DNA from: an uncultured Bacteroidota bacterium
GTDB lineage: Bacteria; Bacteroidota; Bacteroidia; Chitinophagales; Chitinophagaceae
NCBI GenBank assembly: GCA_903839875.1
Contig: CAIMDZ010000050.1
Coordinates: forward strand, 1 to 41,866
Length of the DNA stretch: 41,866 nucleotides
Direction of reading: 5' to 3'
Positions 8,312-18,117 of the stretch are shown one piece after another. Position 1 is the first letter of the stretch, and every line of letters starts with the position of its first letter. The translations under genes and the position numbers were made by a program. A model generated the notes under the pieces. That model saw nothing but the letters and a program-made list of their open reading frames with translations, made no database searches and was not told the origin of the DNA.

Positions 8312-10021
8312 CTACCTCTTAACCACAAAACGAACGCACCCTGAATTATTACTACCCATTATGCGGAGGTAATACATGCCGTCTGACAAAGTAGGTGGTA
8401 ATTTTATGTTTATGGATTGGTCAACTACAGCTTGTGGCTGGTAATCATATACCTGCCTGCCCAGCATATCATATATCTGTATGGTAGAGATATCCTCAGG
8501 CTTGTTACATTTTATGGTAATTTCATCGCTGGTAGGGTTTGGGTAAAGCACAAGCTTACTATTTTCATTAGTAATGATAGGTGTATAATTACCAGCTCCA
8601 TTATATTTAGCTATATACCAATCTTTCAAATAAGTGCTATTAATAAGTCTAAAACTACTATTTAGAGTTAACATTACAGAGTCGAATCCTCCCATAATAA
8701 ATAGATTCCCAGTTGCATCTATTGCTAAGGATGCGCCATAAAGTTCAGTGGGGTGTACTCCCCACAATAATGTCCCTGTTGGACTATATTTTTCTAAATA
8801 AGGGTTAGTTAAACTACTACCACCGCCTGAATAATAACTAGGAAAGTATGGATATGAGACAAGAAGGTAAACATTACCCAATGCATCAGTTACTATGAAA
8901 TTTACAGGATTACAATGGTGCCGCCCAATATTTACCCATAACACATTACCTGTAGCATCATATTTTGCGATAAACTGTTCATAAAAAGGCTGACCATTAG
9001 AACAACCCCCAAAATTTACTACAGAATCACCGTCAAAACCACATATCAAACTATTAGTTGACCCAGAAATAAATACATTTCCAGAAGCGTCTGTAGCAAT
9101 ATCATTTGTGGTTTCACCCCAAGTACCTCCTATGCTTTTCGCCCATAATACATTACCGGCGGAATTATACTTTATTAAACATAAATCTGTACTACCCATT
9201 CTACTATTTAAAGTTGTAGTCCCAATTGTAAAAGTGCCTGAATAGGTACCATATATAAAAAAATTGCCACTTGCATCTGTGGTTAAACATCTTGCGGATG
9301 GCGTCGCCAACAAACCACCGGTTACCAATATGTTATAAGGTGGTCCAGGGACAGTAATATAGTTTTGACTTTTTGCCCATACTACACTACCACTGGAATT
9401 ATACTTTACAATAAACATAGGACTTACCAGTCCTATTGGTATAGTAATAGTCCCAAAAGTAGGTGCTGCACCTACCTGATAACTTCCAGCTACAATAACA
9501 TTTCCAGATGCATCGGTTTTTATTGAATTAACGCCATTTGCTATGGCGTCTTCTGCCCAAATTGTATTACCTGATGGGTCAAGTTTTGCAATAAACATAT
9601 TGTTATTGAATGATCCAGGTAGCCAATTTCTTAAAGTTACACTACCTAATTGTAATGCAGAATCATTGAAACCCCCTGCAATAAAAACATTTCCGGCAGC
9701 ATCTGTTGAGATGGAAGTTAATTGTCCCCCATGGACGCCGCCAAAATGTTTTGCCCATAAAATAGTTCCATTTGGATCAACTTTTGTTAAAAAAAAACAT
9801 TGCTGAGAATTAACAGGGAAATAAATTGTTCCAAAATTGGCACCTTGATAATAATTTCCCCCCATATAAACATTCCCACTTGCATCCGTAGCAGATGAAA
9901 GAATATTCATATAACCAGAAGTACCATTATTTAATACATCCGCCCAAACCCATTGTGCAGTCACATGTTGAGCATTAAAGAAAGTAATAAATAAAATAGC
10001 AAGTAGTTTTAGCTGCTTCAT
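8312..10021 (-). CDS. Secreted SBBP-repeat protein with T9SS type A sorting domain
   Basis: A 569-residue protein with a signal peptide (about 1-22, ending VTA before QWVW). Many beta-propeller-like repeats follow with the pattern TDASGNVxIxG and a paired KYNSSGNVLWAK strand (SBBP/delta-60-like). The last ~85 residues form a T9SS type A sorting domain: KLVLYPNPTSDEITIKC, the central strand IQIYDMLGRQVYDY, and an end with DGMYYLRIMGSN and FVVKR. It is thus exported by the Sec system and then through the type IX system to the cell surface or medium. Biochemical function of such repeat proteins is unknown. It stands alone, with its own 5' leader of about 100 bases. Confidence 0.9.
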   Translation of the reverse strand: MKQLKLLAILFITFFNAQHVTAQWVWADVLNNGTSGYMNILSSATDASGNVYMGGNYYQGANFGTIYFPVNSQQCFFLTKVDPNGTILWAKHFGGVHGGQLTSISTDAAGNVFIAGGFNDSALQLGSVTLRNWLPGSFNNNMFIAKLDPSGNTIWAEDAIANGVNSIKTDASGNVIVAGSYQVGAAPTFGTITIPIGLVSPMFIVKYNSSGSVVWAKSQNYITVPGPPYNILVTGGLLATPSARCLTTDASGNFFIYGTYSGTFTIGTTTLNSRMGSTDLCLIKYNSAGNVLWAKSIGGTWGETTNDIATDASGNVFISGSTNSLICGFDGDSVVNFGGCSNGQPFYEQFIAKYDATGNVLWVNIGRHHCNPVNFIVTDALGNVYLLVSYPYFPSYYSGGGSSLTNPYLEKYSPTGTLLWGVHPTELYGASLAIDATGNLFIMGGFDSVMLTLNSSFRLINSTYLKDWYIAKYNGAGNYTPIITNENSKLVLYPNPTSDEITIKCNKPEDISTIQIYDMLGRQVYDYQPQAVVDQSINIKLPPTLSDGMYYLRIMGSNNSGCVRFVVKR

Positions 10022-10122
10022 ATGTATTATTATTTTTTATTGTTAGTTTTTAAATTTTATTTTTAATCTACCTGAAACCGTACGTGTCACGAATAAAAAA
10101 ATATTTTTAAAAGATTTAATCA

Positions 10123-11922
10123 TTAAAAAGTCCGAATTGCACGAACTGAGTAAGTAGAGTACTTGTAAATGTAGATCGTGGCGCCATTGGCAAAATTCTG
10201 ACCATACGAAGCGTCCATGCCGCCTTCACTGGAACTCCAATAGTAGGCACTGGCAAAACCACCTATTGTTGTTTTATTATTATATAGTGTCTCTAATTCA
10301 TATATACTGGGCAGGTACCAGTCATTATATCCACCACCAGTATAATTTTTGCAGATAGATGCAGCAGTACCAACGCCACACATAAACACTATAATGTTAG
10401 TATTGGATAGTCCGGTACCAATTGCCGTTCCAGTAGCACTACTTGTAGTTGAATCACAGCCCCAACCTATTCCTGTACTTTGGTCGCTCGGTGCAGCTAT
10501 TAATCCATGCTGCACTGACGCGTTATAACCTGGGTCGCCGGATTGTAGTATGTAGGCTACTATACCACCTCCAAAACTCTCACCTATAGTGTGTCCTGTG
10601 TTTACTATTACTGTGCCGCTAAAAGACTGGCTATAATTATCTGCATCCGGATTAGTATATACAACATTGTACGTAAAATCCTGGTTTGTAGTGGCTGTTG
10701 TATTGAAGGTGACTTTTAATACGCTTCCGCTATTATCCACAGTGGCGGTAACATTAGAATTGGAAATATCTTGTAATGATAAAAATGCTGTGCTAACTGG
10801 TTCATTTTTTTGACCGTAAGTAGTCACTTTACTTAAGTCAACTGATTCCCCATTTAATTTTGGTACTATTGTTGCACCTAAAACTGTAACAGGTAAATAA
10901 CTATTTATTTTATCCCAGATATTATGGAGCGAATTTAGTCCGCTAACAATGCTCGAAATAACAGTTGAATTAGAAGAAATATCAGCACTATATAAATTTC
11001 TATAATCAGACCTGACATAAATACTATATTGTCTCCCTTTTGTGAAATTATTTGAACTGGTACCCTTACTTGCAGTCAATGAAAATGAACCGATACGATC
11101 AACTATTTCGGCAAGGTTTATTATACAGTAATCATCCAAATCATACATGCAACGAATAGTTATTATAGCACCAGCAGCGAATGCTATTCCACCAGTTGAA
11201 GCACCTAAAGCTATCGTAACAACAGAAGAAATAAGCAATTTTGTTACTCTTATTTTAACGCCCGCGTCAAAGTCACTAAGTTTAATTTCTGGAGTAGTGG
11301 ATGATGCTGTAATTTTATACAAGCTTAAAGAGTCCTTATAAATGGATATATCCTCAAATGGTGAAAAGATGTCAGGATTAGCTGCTATAAACTTTGCCAG
11401 TTGCATCTTTTCATCATCTGTGGCTGTTTTTAATTGGTTATTGAAATTATTGTAAGCAGTCATTAATACCTGGGCGTTTGCCTGGCTATTTTCGGCTCCA
11501 GGCATATTTGTGGTAATTGATACGAGTTTATTTAAATACACGCTGTCAGATAGGTTATTAGAAAAAGCTGTCTGTATTACAGGATTAGGATCGCTGATAG
11601 CAGGTAATGAAGTAACACTAATAGTAAATGTGTATGCTTTTCCTTCAATCGTTGTTTGCAAGGTATAACTACCCGCTGCTAACTCAGGCATAAGAAAGCC
11701 AACTTTATTTTCAACAACACCAAGTTTCACAGCTTGCCCTCCAAAAGTTCCATCATATGTGGATTTGGAGAAAGTAATATTGCTCGCAGTTAAGGTAGCA
11801 ACTTCATACTGGCTAAAACTTGTTTTATCAAGTGCCAGAGAGCCATTGGATACATTCTTGCTTTTTTTACAAGCCATAATGATAACAATAAGACTAAGTA
11901 CGAGTACAAGGATTTTTTTCAT
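10123..11922 (-). CDS. Large lipoprotein with C-terminal DUF1566/Lcl-type domain
   Basis: The 599-residue product begins MKKILVLVLSLIVIIMACKK with lipobox IMAC, so it should be lipid-anchored. An N-terminal Ig-like/IPT-like stretch follows (about 25-105), then a long region without recognised domains including a glycine/alanine-rich hydrophobic patch near 230-255 that could insert in a membrane. A cadherin-like beta stretch lies around 350-440. From about residue 445 it has a DUF1566-type module: GGGIVAYILQSGDPGY, HGLIAAPSDQ, GGGYNDWYLPSIYELETLY, and YYWSSSE up to the final VRAIRTF. Such modules are common on surface proteins of Bacteroidota; function is unknown. The order of domains is clear, the middle is not. 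Confidence 0.8.
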   Translation of the reverse strand: MKKILVLVLSLIVIIMACKKSKNVSNGSLALDKTSFSQYEVATLTASNITFSKSTYDGTFGGQAVKLGVVENKVGFLMPELAAGSYTLQTTIEGKAYTFTISVTSLPAISDPNPVIQTAFSNNLSDSVYLNKLVSITTNMPGAENSQANAQVLMTAYNNFNNQLKTATDDEKMQLAKFIAANPDIFSPFEDISIYKDSLSLYKITASSTTPEIKLSDFDAGVKIRVTKLLISSVVTIALGASTGGIAFAAGAIITIRCMYDLDDYCIINLAEIVDRIGSFSLTASKGTSSNNFTKGRQYSIYVRSDYRNLYSADISSNSTVISSIVSGLNSLHNIWDKINSYLPVTVLGATIVPKLNGESVDLSKVTTYGQKNEPVSTAFLSLQDISNSNVTATVDNSGSVLKVTFNTTATTNQDFTYNVVYTNPDADNYSQSFSGTVIVNTGHTIGESFGGGIVAYILQSGDPGYNASVQHGLIAAPSDQSTGIGWGCDSTTSSATGTAIGTGLSNTNIIVFMCGVGTAASICKNYTGGGYNDWYLPSIYELETLYNNKTTIGGFASAYYWSSSEGGMDASYGQNFANGATIYIYKYSTYSVRAIRTF

Positions 11923-12613
11923 TTTAAAAGTTTTTTGAAATTACCCGTTTTTTAATGTGGTCTCTGGCATCCACACTTCATATGGCAAAAACACGATTTA
12001 TTTTTTATATTTGCCCTTCCCACTATATGATATTGGTCATAAAAAAACATGACACTAATCATAAAATAAAGCGATTAAAATGTATTTGTAATTATTAATG
12101 ATTGAGATAGATCTGTCACACCGAGGGGGTCCCCGATTTATAAACAGCGGACACATTGAAAGTGAGATTTGGCGAAAGGCAAGGCAGTAAAGGCTTTCGT
12201 CATGATCTAATTTTGCAGTAATCAACCGCTACCAATAAAGGCGCAGAATTTCAACTTTGGCACCCTGATTTTTTCAAGAGGTTAAAGCAACCACTTGCAA
12301 AACTTTCTATAGCACGGACACTTTCGTCAAACCGGACACTTTTCGGGGCTAAAATTTTTCAGGGTCAAAGAATGTCCGTTTCGCCGTAAGCGACCGCTAT
12401 CATTGCAAGGCGCAGAATTTCAGCTTTAGTACCCTGATTTTTTGCAAGAGGTTAAACAACCACTTGCAAAACTTTCTGTAGCACGGACACTTCCTTCAAA
12501 CCGGATTCTTTTCAAGGCTAAAATTTTTTCAGGGGCAAAAAGGATCCTGTTTTCACTCAGAGACCGCTACCAATAGGTGCACAAGAGTTCTCTTTTTTCC
12601 GTACCTTGCTGCT
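11923..12613. other. Non-coding region upstream of the polysaccharide locus
   Basis: This 691-base stretch has no credible gene on either strand. Its right two-thirds is filled by the ~168-bp tandem repeat described separately (12225-12568), with signs of an older, diverged copy to its left: cggacac at 12148 is in phase with cggacac at 12315 and 12484. The left part is AT-rich and should contain the promoter of the minus-strand DUF1566 lipoprotein. Confidence 0.6.
12225..12568. repeat. Tandem repeat with ~168-170 bp unit, two full copies plus the start of a third
   Basis: The landmark accgct recurs at 12225, 12393 and 12563. Within each unit the same order of blocks is seen: GGCGCAGAATTTCA, CACCCTGATTTTTT-like, CAAGAGGTTAAA, CCACTTGCAAAACTTTCT, AGCACGGACACTT, TCAAACCGGA, and GGCTAAAATTTTT with CAGGG. 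The copies differ at scattered bases and by small indels, so the duplication is not recent. The array ends about 45 bases before the first gene of the polysaccharide block. Confidence 0.9.
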
Positions 12614-13390
12614 ATGTTTTCCCGCCTATTTAACAGGAAGAAAAAAGACGAAGACGAGCGCCCACTTCAGGCTATGGCGACGCCTGGAAATGCCTGGGGT
12701 TTCCTGGGTGCGGATATGCATTCTCATTTTATTCCGGGTATAGATGATGGGGCTAAGACGATCGAGGATAGTCTTACCATGGTTCGGGCAATGAAGGATA
12801 TGGGGTACAGAACCCTAATCACTACTCCGCATGTGATGGTTGATTTTTACCCAAATACTTCACAGATTATTAATGAGGGGCTGAAAAATGTGCAGGATGC
12901 ACTGGTGGCTAACAATATTGATATTAAAATAAAGGCGGCGGCGGAGTATTATATTGATGAATACTTTATAGAGCTATTAGAGAAGGAGCCGCTGCTGACC
13001 ATTTATAATAATGAGGTGCTGGTGGAGTTTTCGATGCTCTATGAACCGCCGATGCTCTTTGAGGTACTCTATAAATTACTGAGTAAGGGCTACAGGCCCA
13101 TTGTTGCACACCCCGAACGGTACATATTCTTTCATAATCATTTGAATAAGTTCAGCGAAATGAAGGACAGGGGTTGCCTGCTCCAGATGAATATGCTTTC
13201 TGTTGCAGGATACTATGGGGGAAATATTAAAGCTGTCGCCAATAAATTGCTCTCAAAAAACATGTATGATTATTGCGGCAGCGATATGCACCACGAAAAA
13301 CATGCTGCGGTACTAAAAGCTATGGTGAACACAAAAGATTATCATACCTTTGTTAACTATCCGTTTTTAAATTCAAGATTGTGTATATAG
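12614..13390 (+). CDS. PHP-type tyrosine-protein phosphatase (CpsB/YwqE family)
   Basis: This 258-residue manganese-type phosphatase of the PHP fold would remove phosphate from the tyrosine-rich tail of the BY-kinase encoded three genes downstream, controlling polysaccharide chain assembly. Metal-binding motifs are in order: ADMHSHFIPGIDDGA (34-47), TTPH (70-73), Glu111 in AEYY, VEFS (137-140), AHPERY (165-170) and GSDMHH (222-227). It is cytoplasmic, with no signal peptide. The first gene of the rightward capsule/exopolysaccharide block, it is preceded by the tandem-repeat region, so its promoter must lie in or next to the last repeat copy. Confidence 0.92.
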   Translation: MFSRLFNRKKKDEDERPLQAMATPGNAWGFLGADMHSHFIPGIDDGAKTIEDSLTMVRAMKDMGYRTLITTPHVMVDFYPNTSQIINEGLKNVQDALVANNIDIKIKAAAEYYIDEYFIELLEKEPLLTIYNNEVLVEFSMLYEPPMLFEVLYKLLSKGYRPIVAHPERYIFFHNHLNKFSEMKDRGCLLQMNMLSVAGYYGGNIKAVANKLLSKNMYDYCGSDMHHEKHAAVLKAMVNTKDYHTFVNYPFLNSRLCI

Positions 13391-13448
13391 GTTCTTGTGA
13401 TTAACAATAGCGAGATACTATGTAGCAGATAAATTGATATATAATTTC

Positions 13449-14747
13449 ATGGGGAATTCAACTTATCGTATTGGCGTTATCGGACTTGGTTATGTGGGCT
13501 TGCCTTTAGCTGTAGAATTCAGTAAATATTTCCCGGTTGTTGGTTTTGATATAAACAAGAAGCGTATTGAAGAACTGCATAAATGCAGTGACCATACCCT
13601 TGAGGTGGATGAGGAGTTGCTGAAGTCAGTGATAGTTGCCAAAGCCCCTGAAAATAATACTAATGGACTTTATTGTTCCGGTGATATAAATGATATCAGG
13701 GGTTGCAATGTATATTTTGTAACCGTGCCTACCCCGGTGGACAGGAATAACCGGCCTGACCTGAACCCGCTATACAGGGCGAGTGAAACAGTAGGCAAGG
13801 TGCTGAAGAAAGGGGATATAGTAGTTTACGAATCTACGGTTTACCCCGGTGTTACTGAAGATGAATGTGTGCCGGTGCTGGAGCAAACTTCAGGGCTGGT
13901 TTTTAATACAGATTTTTATTGCGGTTATTCACCTGAGCGCATTAATCCGGGAGATAAAACGCGTACCATTTCCCAGATAAAAAAGATTACCTCCGGCTCA
14001 ACTCCTGAGGTAGCTGATAAGGTAGATGAATTGTACAAGACCATTGTAATAGCAGGCACGCACAAGGCAGCCAGTATAAAGGTGGCAGAAGCGGCGAAGG
14101 TGATAGAAAATGCTCAGCGCGATATCAACATTGCCTTTGTAAACGAACTGGCCAAAATATTTAACCTGCTGAACATTGATACCAGCGAGGTGCTGGCAGC
14201 CTCGGCTACCAAGTGGAACTTTCTTCCATTCAAGCCGGGCCTGGTGGGTGGGCATTGCATCAGCGTAGACCCTTATTACCTTGCGCAAAAAGCGCAGGAG
14301 GTAGGGTATCACCCTGAGATCATTCTGGCCGGCCGACGTTTAAATGATGGTATGGGTATGTATATCGCCAATGAGGTAGTGAAGCTGATGATAAAAAATG
14401 ACCTAACAGTAAAAGGCGCGAATGTGTTGCTGCTGGGGATCACTTTCAAGGAAAACTGTCCTGATGTAAGGAATACCCGTGTGGTGGATATCATCCGCGA
14501 GTTGTGGTCATTTCAGGTCAACCTGACCATTTATGATCCATGGGCAGATCCGGAAGATGTGGCGCATGAATACAAAATAGACATAATTACCAAATTGCCG
14601 GAAGGTAAATTGTATGACTCTATTGTGCTTGCAGTAGCGCATAAGGATTTTTTAGAAACTGATTGGAGAGAAAGGGTAAAACCCGGTGGCGTGATATATG
14701 ATGTAAAAGGCTGCTTAGATAAAAATATGGTGAGTGCAAGATTGTAA
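13449..14747 (+). CDS. Nucleotide-sugar dehydrogenase (UDP-GlcNAc/UDP-GalNAc 6-dehydrogenase type)
   Basis: The enzyme oxidises C6 of a UDP-sugar to the uronic acid with two NAD+. I take the ATG at 13449, giving 432 residues and an N-terminus MGNSTYRIGVIGLGYVGLPL, over the in-frame TTG at 13434. The Rossmann motif GLGYVGLPLA is at about 11-20, the central VTVPTPVD and ESTVYPGVTE blocks follow, and the catalytic Cys is near residue 270 in GGHCISVDPYYL. The C-terminal UDP-binding domain has GITFKENCPDVRNTRV. The TviB/WecC-like subgroup is suggested by the GGHCISVDPYYL form, but the exact sugar is not determined. It should supply an acidic sugar for the polysaccharide. Confidence 0.92.
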   Translation: MGNSTYRIGVIGLGYVGLPLAVEFSKYFPVVGFDINKKRIEELHKCSDHTLEVDEELLKSVIVAKAPENNTNGLYCSGDINDIRGCNVYFVTVPTPVDRNNRPDLNPLYRASETVGKVLKKGDIVVYESTVYPGVTEDECVPVLEQTSGLVFNTDFYCGYSPERINPGDKTRTISQIKKITSGSTPEVADKVDELYKTIVIAGTHKAASIKVAEAAKVIENAQRDINIAFVNELAKIFNLLNIDTSEVLAASATKWNFLPFKPGLVGGHCISVDPYYLAQKAQEVGYHPEIILAGRRLNDGMGMYIANEVVKLMIKNDLTVKGANVLLLGITFKENCPDVRNTRVVDIIRELWSFQVNLTIYDPWADPEDVAHEYKIDIITKLPEGKLYDSIVLAVAHKDFLETDWRERVKPGGVIYDVKGCLDKNMVSARL

Positions 14748-14869
14748 AAGATAATATTGCATTAGCAATATATTATAGTAGCCCTGACCTAATGGCCGGG
14801 GCTACTAAATCAGGTGTTGGTTTGGAGCTATTTAGCTTATTGTTGCTATTTTTGATAAAAATTTTAGAA

Positions 14870-15664
14870 ATGTTTAAACTATACAGGCAAAAAAGGTTTT
14901 CATCCGGCCTTTTATTATTTTTTGCTGTGTGCGCATGTGCAAGCTCATGTGTATCATCAAAAAATATGGTGTATTTTAATGACCTGCCCGATTCTATGTC
15001 CGCACCGGTGGTGATGACACAGACCACACCATTTACAGATCCCAAAATAGAACCTAACGACATGCTTGCAATTACAGTGCAAACCGTAGTCCAGAACCCC
15101 GGAAACGCACCTATAACATCTACCTCCACAGGCACATTTAATTTGCTGAATAGTTTTATGGTAGACAAGAATGGCTATATCGAACTTTCACTGATTGGCT
15201 TTGTTAAGGTTGCGGGGCTCACTACCGCTGAGGCAAGGGAAGTAATAAAACAGAAAGCGAAAGAGCTGTATAAGGAGCCTGTAGTAATGGTGCGTATCGC
15301 AAATTTTGATGTGGATGTACTGGGCGATGTTGCCCGTCCCGGAAGGATAACATTGCCCGGCGAAAAGGAAAATATTATCGGCGCTTTGTCAATGGCGGGC
15401 GATCTGAATATTACCGGCAAACGCAGCAATATACTTGTGGTAAGGACAGAAGGCGATCAGCGGACCTTCCACAGGGTGGACCTCAGGTCGAGTAAAATTT
15501 ATCAGTCGCCTGTTTTCTGGCTGAAGCAGCACGACCAGATCTATGTAGAACCTAATAAATTCAAAGTGCAAAGCAGCGATCAGACTTTGCTGAGAAACCT
15601 GGGGATACTTTCCACAGTTATCTCTATGGCGTCATTGATATTAATTTTCAGAACAGTAAAATAA
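14870..15664 (+). CDS. Wza-like polysaccharide export lipoprotein (Poly_export/SLBB)
   Basis: The outer-membrane export channel component of a Wzx/Wzy- or ABC-type polysaccharide system. The frame is open from 14792, but the ATG at 14870 gives a proper lipoprotein signal: MFKLYRQKRF, a hydrophobic core and lipobox ASSC (Cys27). The product is 264 residues. A Poly_export domain follows (NDMLAITVQTVV, VDKNGYIELSLIGFVKVAGL, then TTAEAREVI), then an SLBB-like domain (VLGDVARPGRITLPGEKENI). The last 20 residues form a hydrophobic segment, LGILSTVISMASLILIF, as expected for the outer-membrane-spanning end. It directly precedes the Wzc-like kinase, 16 bases away. Confidence 0.92.
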   Translation: MFKLYRQKRFSSGLLLFFAVCACASSCVSSKNMVYFNDLPDSMSAPVVMTQTTPFTDPKIEPNDMLAITVQTVVQNPGNAPITSTSTGTFNLLNSFMVDKNGYIELSLIGFVKVAGLTTAEAREVIKQKAKELYKEPVVMVRIANFDVDVLGDVARPGRITLPGEKENIIGALSMAGDLNITGKRSNILVVRTEGDQRTFHRVDLRSSKIYQSPVFWLKQHDQIYVEPNKFKVQSSDQTLLRNLGILSTVISMASLILIFRTVK

Positions 15665-15680
15665 TCATAAAGTCTTCTAA

Positions 15681-18095
15681 ATGGAAGGTAATAAACCACC
15701 AGTAGTTATTAACGATAAAGAGAAATTAGAAGAAAGCAGTTCTTTTAATTTAAAGTGGCTGGTTTCTACCATCCTCGCTATATGGCCATGGCTGCTTGCG
15801 AGTGTAATTATTTCACTGATCATTGCCAATTTGTATCTCAGGTATACAACTCCTATTTACAAATCTTTTGCCGAATTACTGATCATAGATTCTAAAAAAG
15901 GCAGTTCCACATCGGGAGATGACATAATGAAAGTGCTGAACATCAGTAGTAAAAATATCAACATTGAAAATGAGATCGAGGTACTAAAAAGCCATGCTAC
16001 GATGGCAAAGGTGGTAAAGAAACTGCATCTGAATGTTAACTATTCAGTGGCAGGACGCTTTAAGAAAACCATTGTATACAACCTAAAACCTTTTGAACTG
16101 ATAATTGCGGATACAACAGATGACTGGTATAATTGCAAGGTTGATAATATTAACAACAATGGTTATCGGATTATAGATGGAGGTGGCGCCGTAAACGGGA
16201 AATGGGATGATACTGTTACAACGAACGTCGGAAGAAGGTTTGTTGTGAGAAAAACTCCCGCATACAGTCCTTCTAACCTCCAGTATTCCGTCAATATCTG
16301 CACCATTGATTACGAATCCCATGCCATTAATGTAGACATCAGTTCGAATACAAAGTCATCAAGTTATGTTACCATTTCTATGACAGATCCTATTCCGGAG
16401 CGATCGGTGGATATTATCAATGAACTGATGCGGGTATACATGGCCAGCAATGTGGAGACCAGGAACAGGATATCTGACAGTACCATTAAGTTTATTGACA
16501 ACCGTATTGATAGTGTATTTAAGGAGCTTGGAGGGGTAGAGGATTCGATCTTGGATTTTAAACAGCAGTATAAAATTGCCGACATGTCGGCCCAGGCAGT
16601 GCAACTGGTAAATGCGAATGCCGGAATGATCGAAAAATATAACGCGGCAATGGTAGAATTTAATATCGTTGAAGCTATAAGCAATTATCTGCAAACAGCA
16701 ACGGATGATAAATCAGTGATACTGCCGGCATCTTTAATGAGTAATTCAGGTCTTGCAGCTATGCTGGATAAATTCAACTCCTTACAAACCCAGATAGATA
16801 TCAGCCTGATTTCAAACCAACCCAATAACCCGGTAGTAAAATCATTAAGAGAACAGAAAGCAACAGTAAAACAATATATTCTTTCTTCCCTCGCTTCATC
16901 AAAAGGAGAAATCGGGTTAAAAGTCAAAAAGCTAAAAGAGCAACTGGACGCGATCAATAGCAATATCCAAAAGATACCGGTTGTTGAGAAGAAGTATCTT
17001 GAAAAATCGCGCCTGCAGAACATTAAACAGGAATTATATATTTTCCTTTTGAAAAAAAGAGAGGAAACGGCTATTACAAAAGCATCTACTGTAGCTGATG
17101 CTGATATTATTGATGGCGCCGTACTCGGAGGCATGATATCGCCTATCCATTCGCGTATTTTTATGATGGCCTTATTGACAGGCATCATTGTTCCTTTTGG
17201 TATTATTATACTCCGCAAAGCCCTCAATATTAAGATCATCAGTAAGGGGGATATTCAAAAAATGACCACTATTCCGATCATAGGGGAAATAGGTAATAAT
17301 GAGGATGGTGAGAATATTGCCGTTAAGAAAAACAGCCGTACCATCATATCAGAGCAGTTCAGGGCGCTCAGGACCAACCTGCAATACCTGCTCACTGATA
17401 AACACGATAAGGTACTCATGATCACATCGAGCATGAGCGGCGAGGGCAAGTCGTTCATTGCGGTAAACCTTTCAATAGCCCTTGCTATGTCGGGCAAGAA
17501 AGTGGTGCTCATGGAACTGGATCTCAGAAAGCCCAAAATTTCCAAGACCCTGGATATTGACAATAATTTAGGGTTCTCAAATTATGCAATTGGAAAATGC
17601 GGGTTGAGCGATATTTTAGTGCCTTCCGGCATTGAACCTAATTTGTATATTCTGCCTTCCGGCCCTATTCCGCCTAACCCTGCAGAGCTGATTCTGTTGC
17701 CACGTTCCGAAGAATTATTTCAATTGCTGAGGGCGCAGTTCGATTATGTGATCGTAGATACTTCGCCGGTGGGACTGGTTACCGATGCACAACTGATCAA
17801 CCGTTATGCCGATTCAGCGTTGTATATTATCAGGCAGGGGCACACGTACAAGCAGCAACTGAACATACCCAATGAGTTGTATTACAGCGGCAAAATACCA
17901 AGGCTGAGCTTTATAGTCAATGATGTGGTTGCCAACAGGGGATTTGCTTATGGATATGGCTATGAGGAAGGTTATGGATATGGCTATGGTTACGGCTATG
18001 GATACGGCTATGGTTATGGTTCATACGGAAACGGTTACTATGGCGAGAGCACCAAAAAAGGGATTGGAAAGTGGTTCAGCCGTAAAGAGAAATGA
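15681..18095 (+). CDS. Wzc-like polysaccharide co-polymerase with BY-kinase domain and GY-repeat tail
   Basis: An inner-membrane tyrosine autokinase that sets chain length and couples polymerisation to export. The 804-residue protein has a Wzz domain between TM1 (about 28-50) and TM2 (about 490-510), with a long coiled-coil periplasmic part. The cytoplasmic BY-kinase domain follows: Walker A SSMSGEGKS near 587, Walker A' ELDLRKPK near 615, and Walker B YVIVDTSP near 692. The tail after residue 750 holds 14 tyrosines, eight of them in an unbroken Gly-Tyr run, instead of the few clustered tyrosines of E. coli Wzc. These are the likely autophosphorylation sites removed by the PHP phosphatase upstream. 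Confidence 0.95.
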   Translation: MEGNKPPVVINDKEKLEESSSFNLKWLVSTILAIWPWLLASVIISLIIANLYLRYTTPIYKSFAELLIIDSKKGSSTSGDDIMKVLNISSKNINIENEIEVLKSHATMAKVVKKLHLNVNYSVAGRFKKTIVYNLKPFELIIADTTDDWYNCKVDNINNNGYRIIDGGGAVNGKWDDTVTTNVGRRFVVRKTPAYSPSNLQYSVNICTIDYESHAINVDISSNTKSSSYVTISMTDPIPERSVDIINELMRVYMASNVETRNRISDSTIKFIDNRIDSVFKELGGVEDSILDFKQQYKIADMSAQAVQLVNANAGMIEKYNAAMVEFNIVEAISNYLQTATDDKSVILPASLMSNSGLAAMLDKFNSLQTQIDISLISNQPNNPVVKSLREQKATVKQYILSSLASSKGEIGLKVKKLKEQLDAINSNIQKIPVVEKKYLEKSRLQNIKQELYIFLLKKREETAITKASTVADADIIDGAVLGGMISPIHSRIFMMALLTGIIVPFGIIILRKALNIKIISKGDIQKMTTIPIIGEIGNNEDGENIAVKKNSRTIISEQFRALRTNLQYLLTDKHDKVLMITSSMSGEGKSFIAVNLSIALAMSGKKVVLMELDLRKPKISKTLDIDNNLGFSNYAIGKCGLSDILVPSGIEPNLYILPSGPIPPNPAELILLPRSEELFQLLRAQFDYVIVDTSPVGLVTDAQLINRYADSALYIIRQGHTYKQQLNIPNELYYSGKIPRLSFIVNDVVANRGFAYGYGYEEGYGYGYGYGYGYGYGYGSYGNGYYGESTKKGIGKWFSRKEK
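17945..18025. repeat. Coding microsatellite of GGNTAY units in the Wzc tail
   Basis: Repeated hexamers such as GGATATGGCTATGGTTACGG encode the Gly-Tyr run at the C-terminus of the BY-kinase. Third-position variation (GGT/GGA/GGC, TAT/TAC) shows it is kept as protein sequence. Gain or loss of 6-base units would change the number of tyrosines without shifting the frame. Confidence 0.85.
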
Positions 18096-18117
18096 TCACG
18101 ATTAAGCAAGCTGGTTT

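Noticed and set aside
12225..12568. CRISPR array
   Set aside because: The units are ~168 bp with no short repeat/spacer pattern and no cas genes nearby; this is an ordinary tandem duplication.
13434..13448. TTG start for the nucleotide-sugar dehydrogenase
   Set aside because: The ATG five codons later gives the standard distance to the GLGYVG motif, so the upstream TTG is not used in the call.
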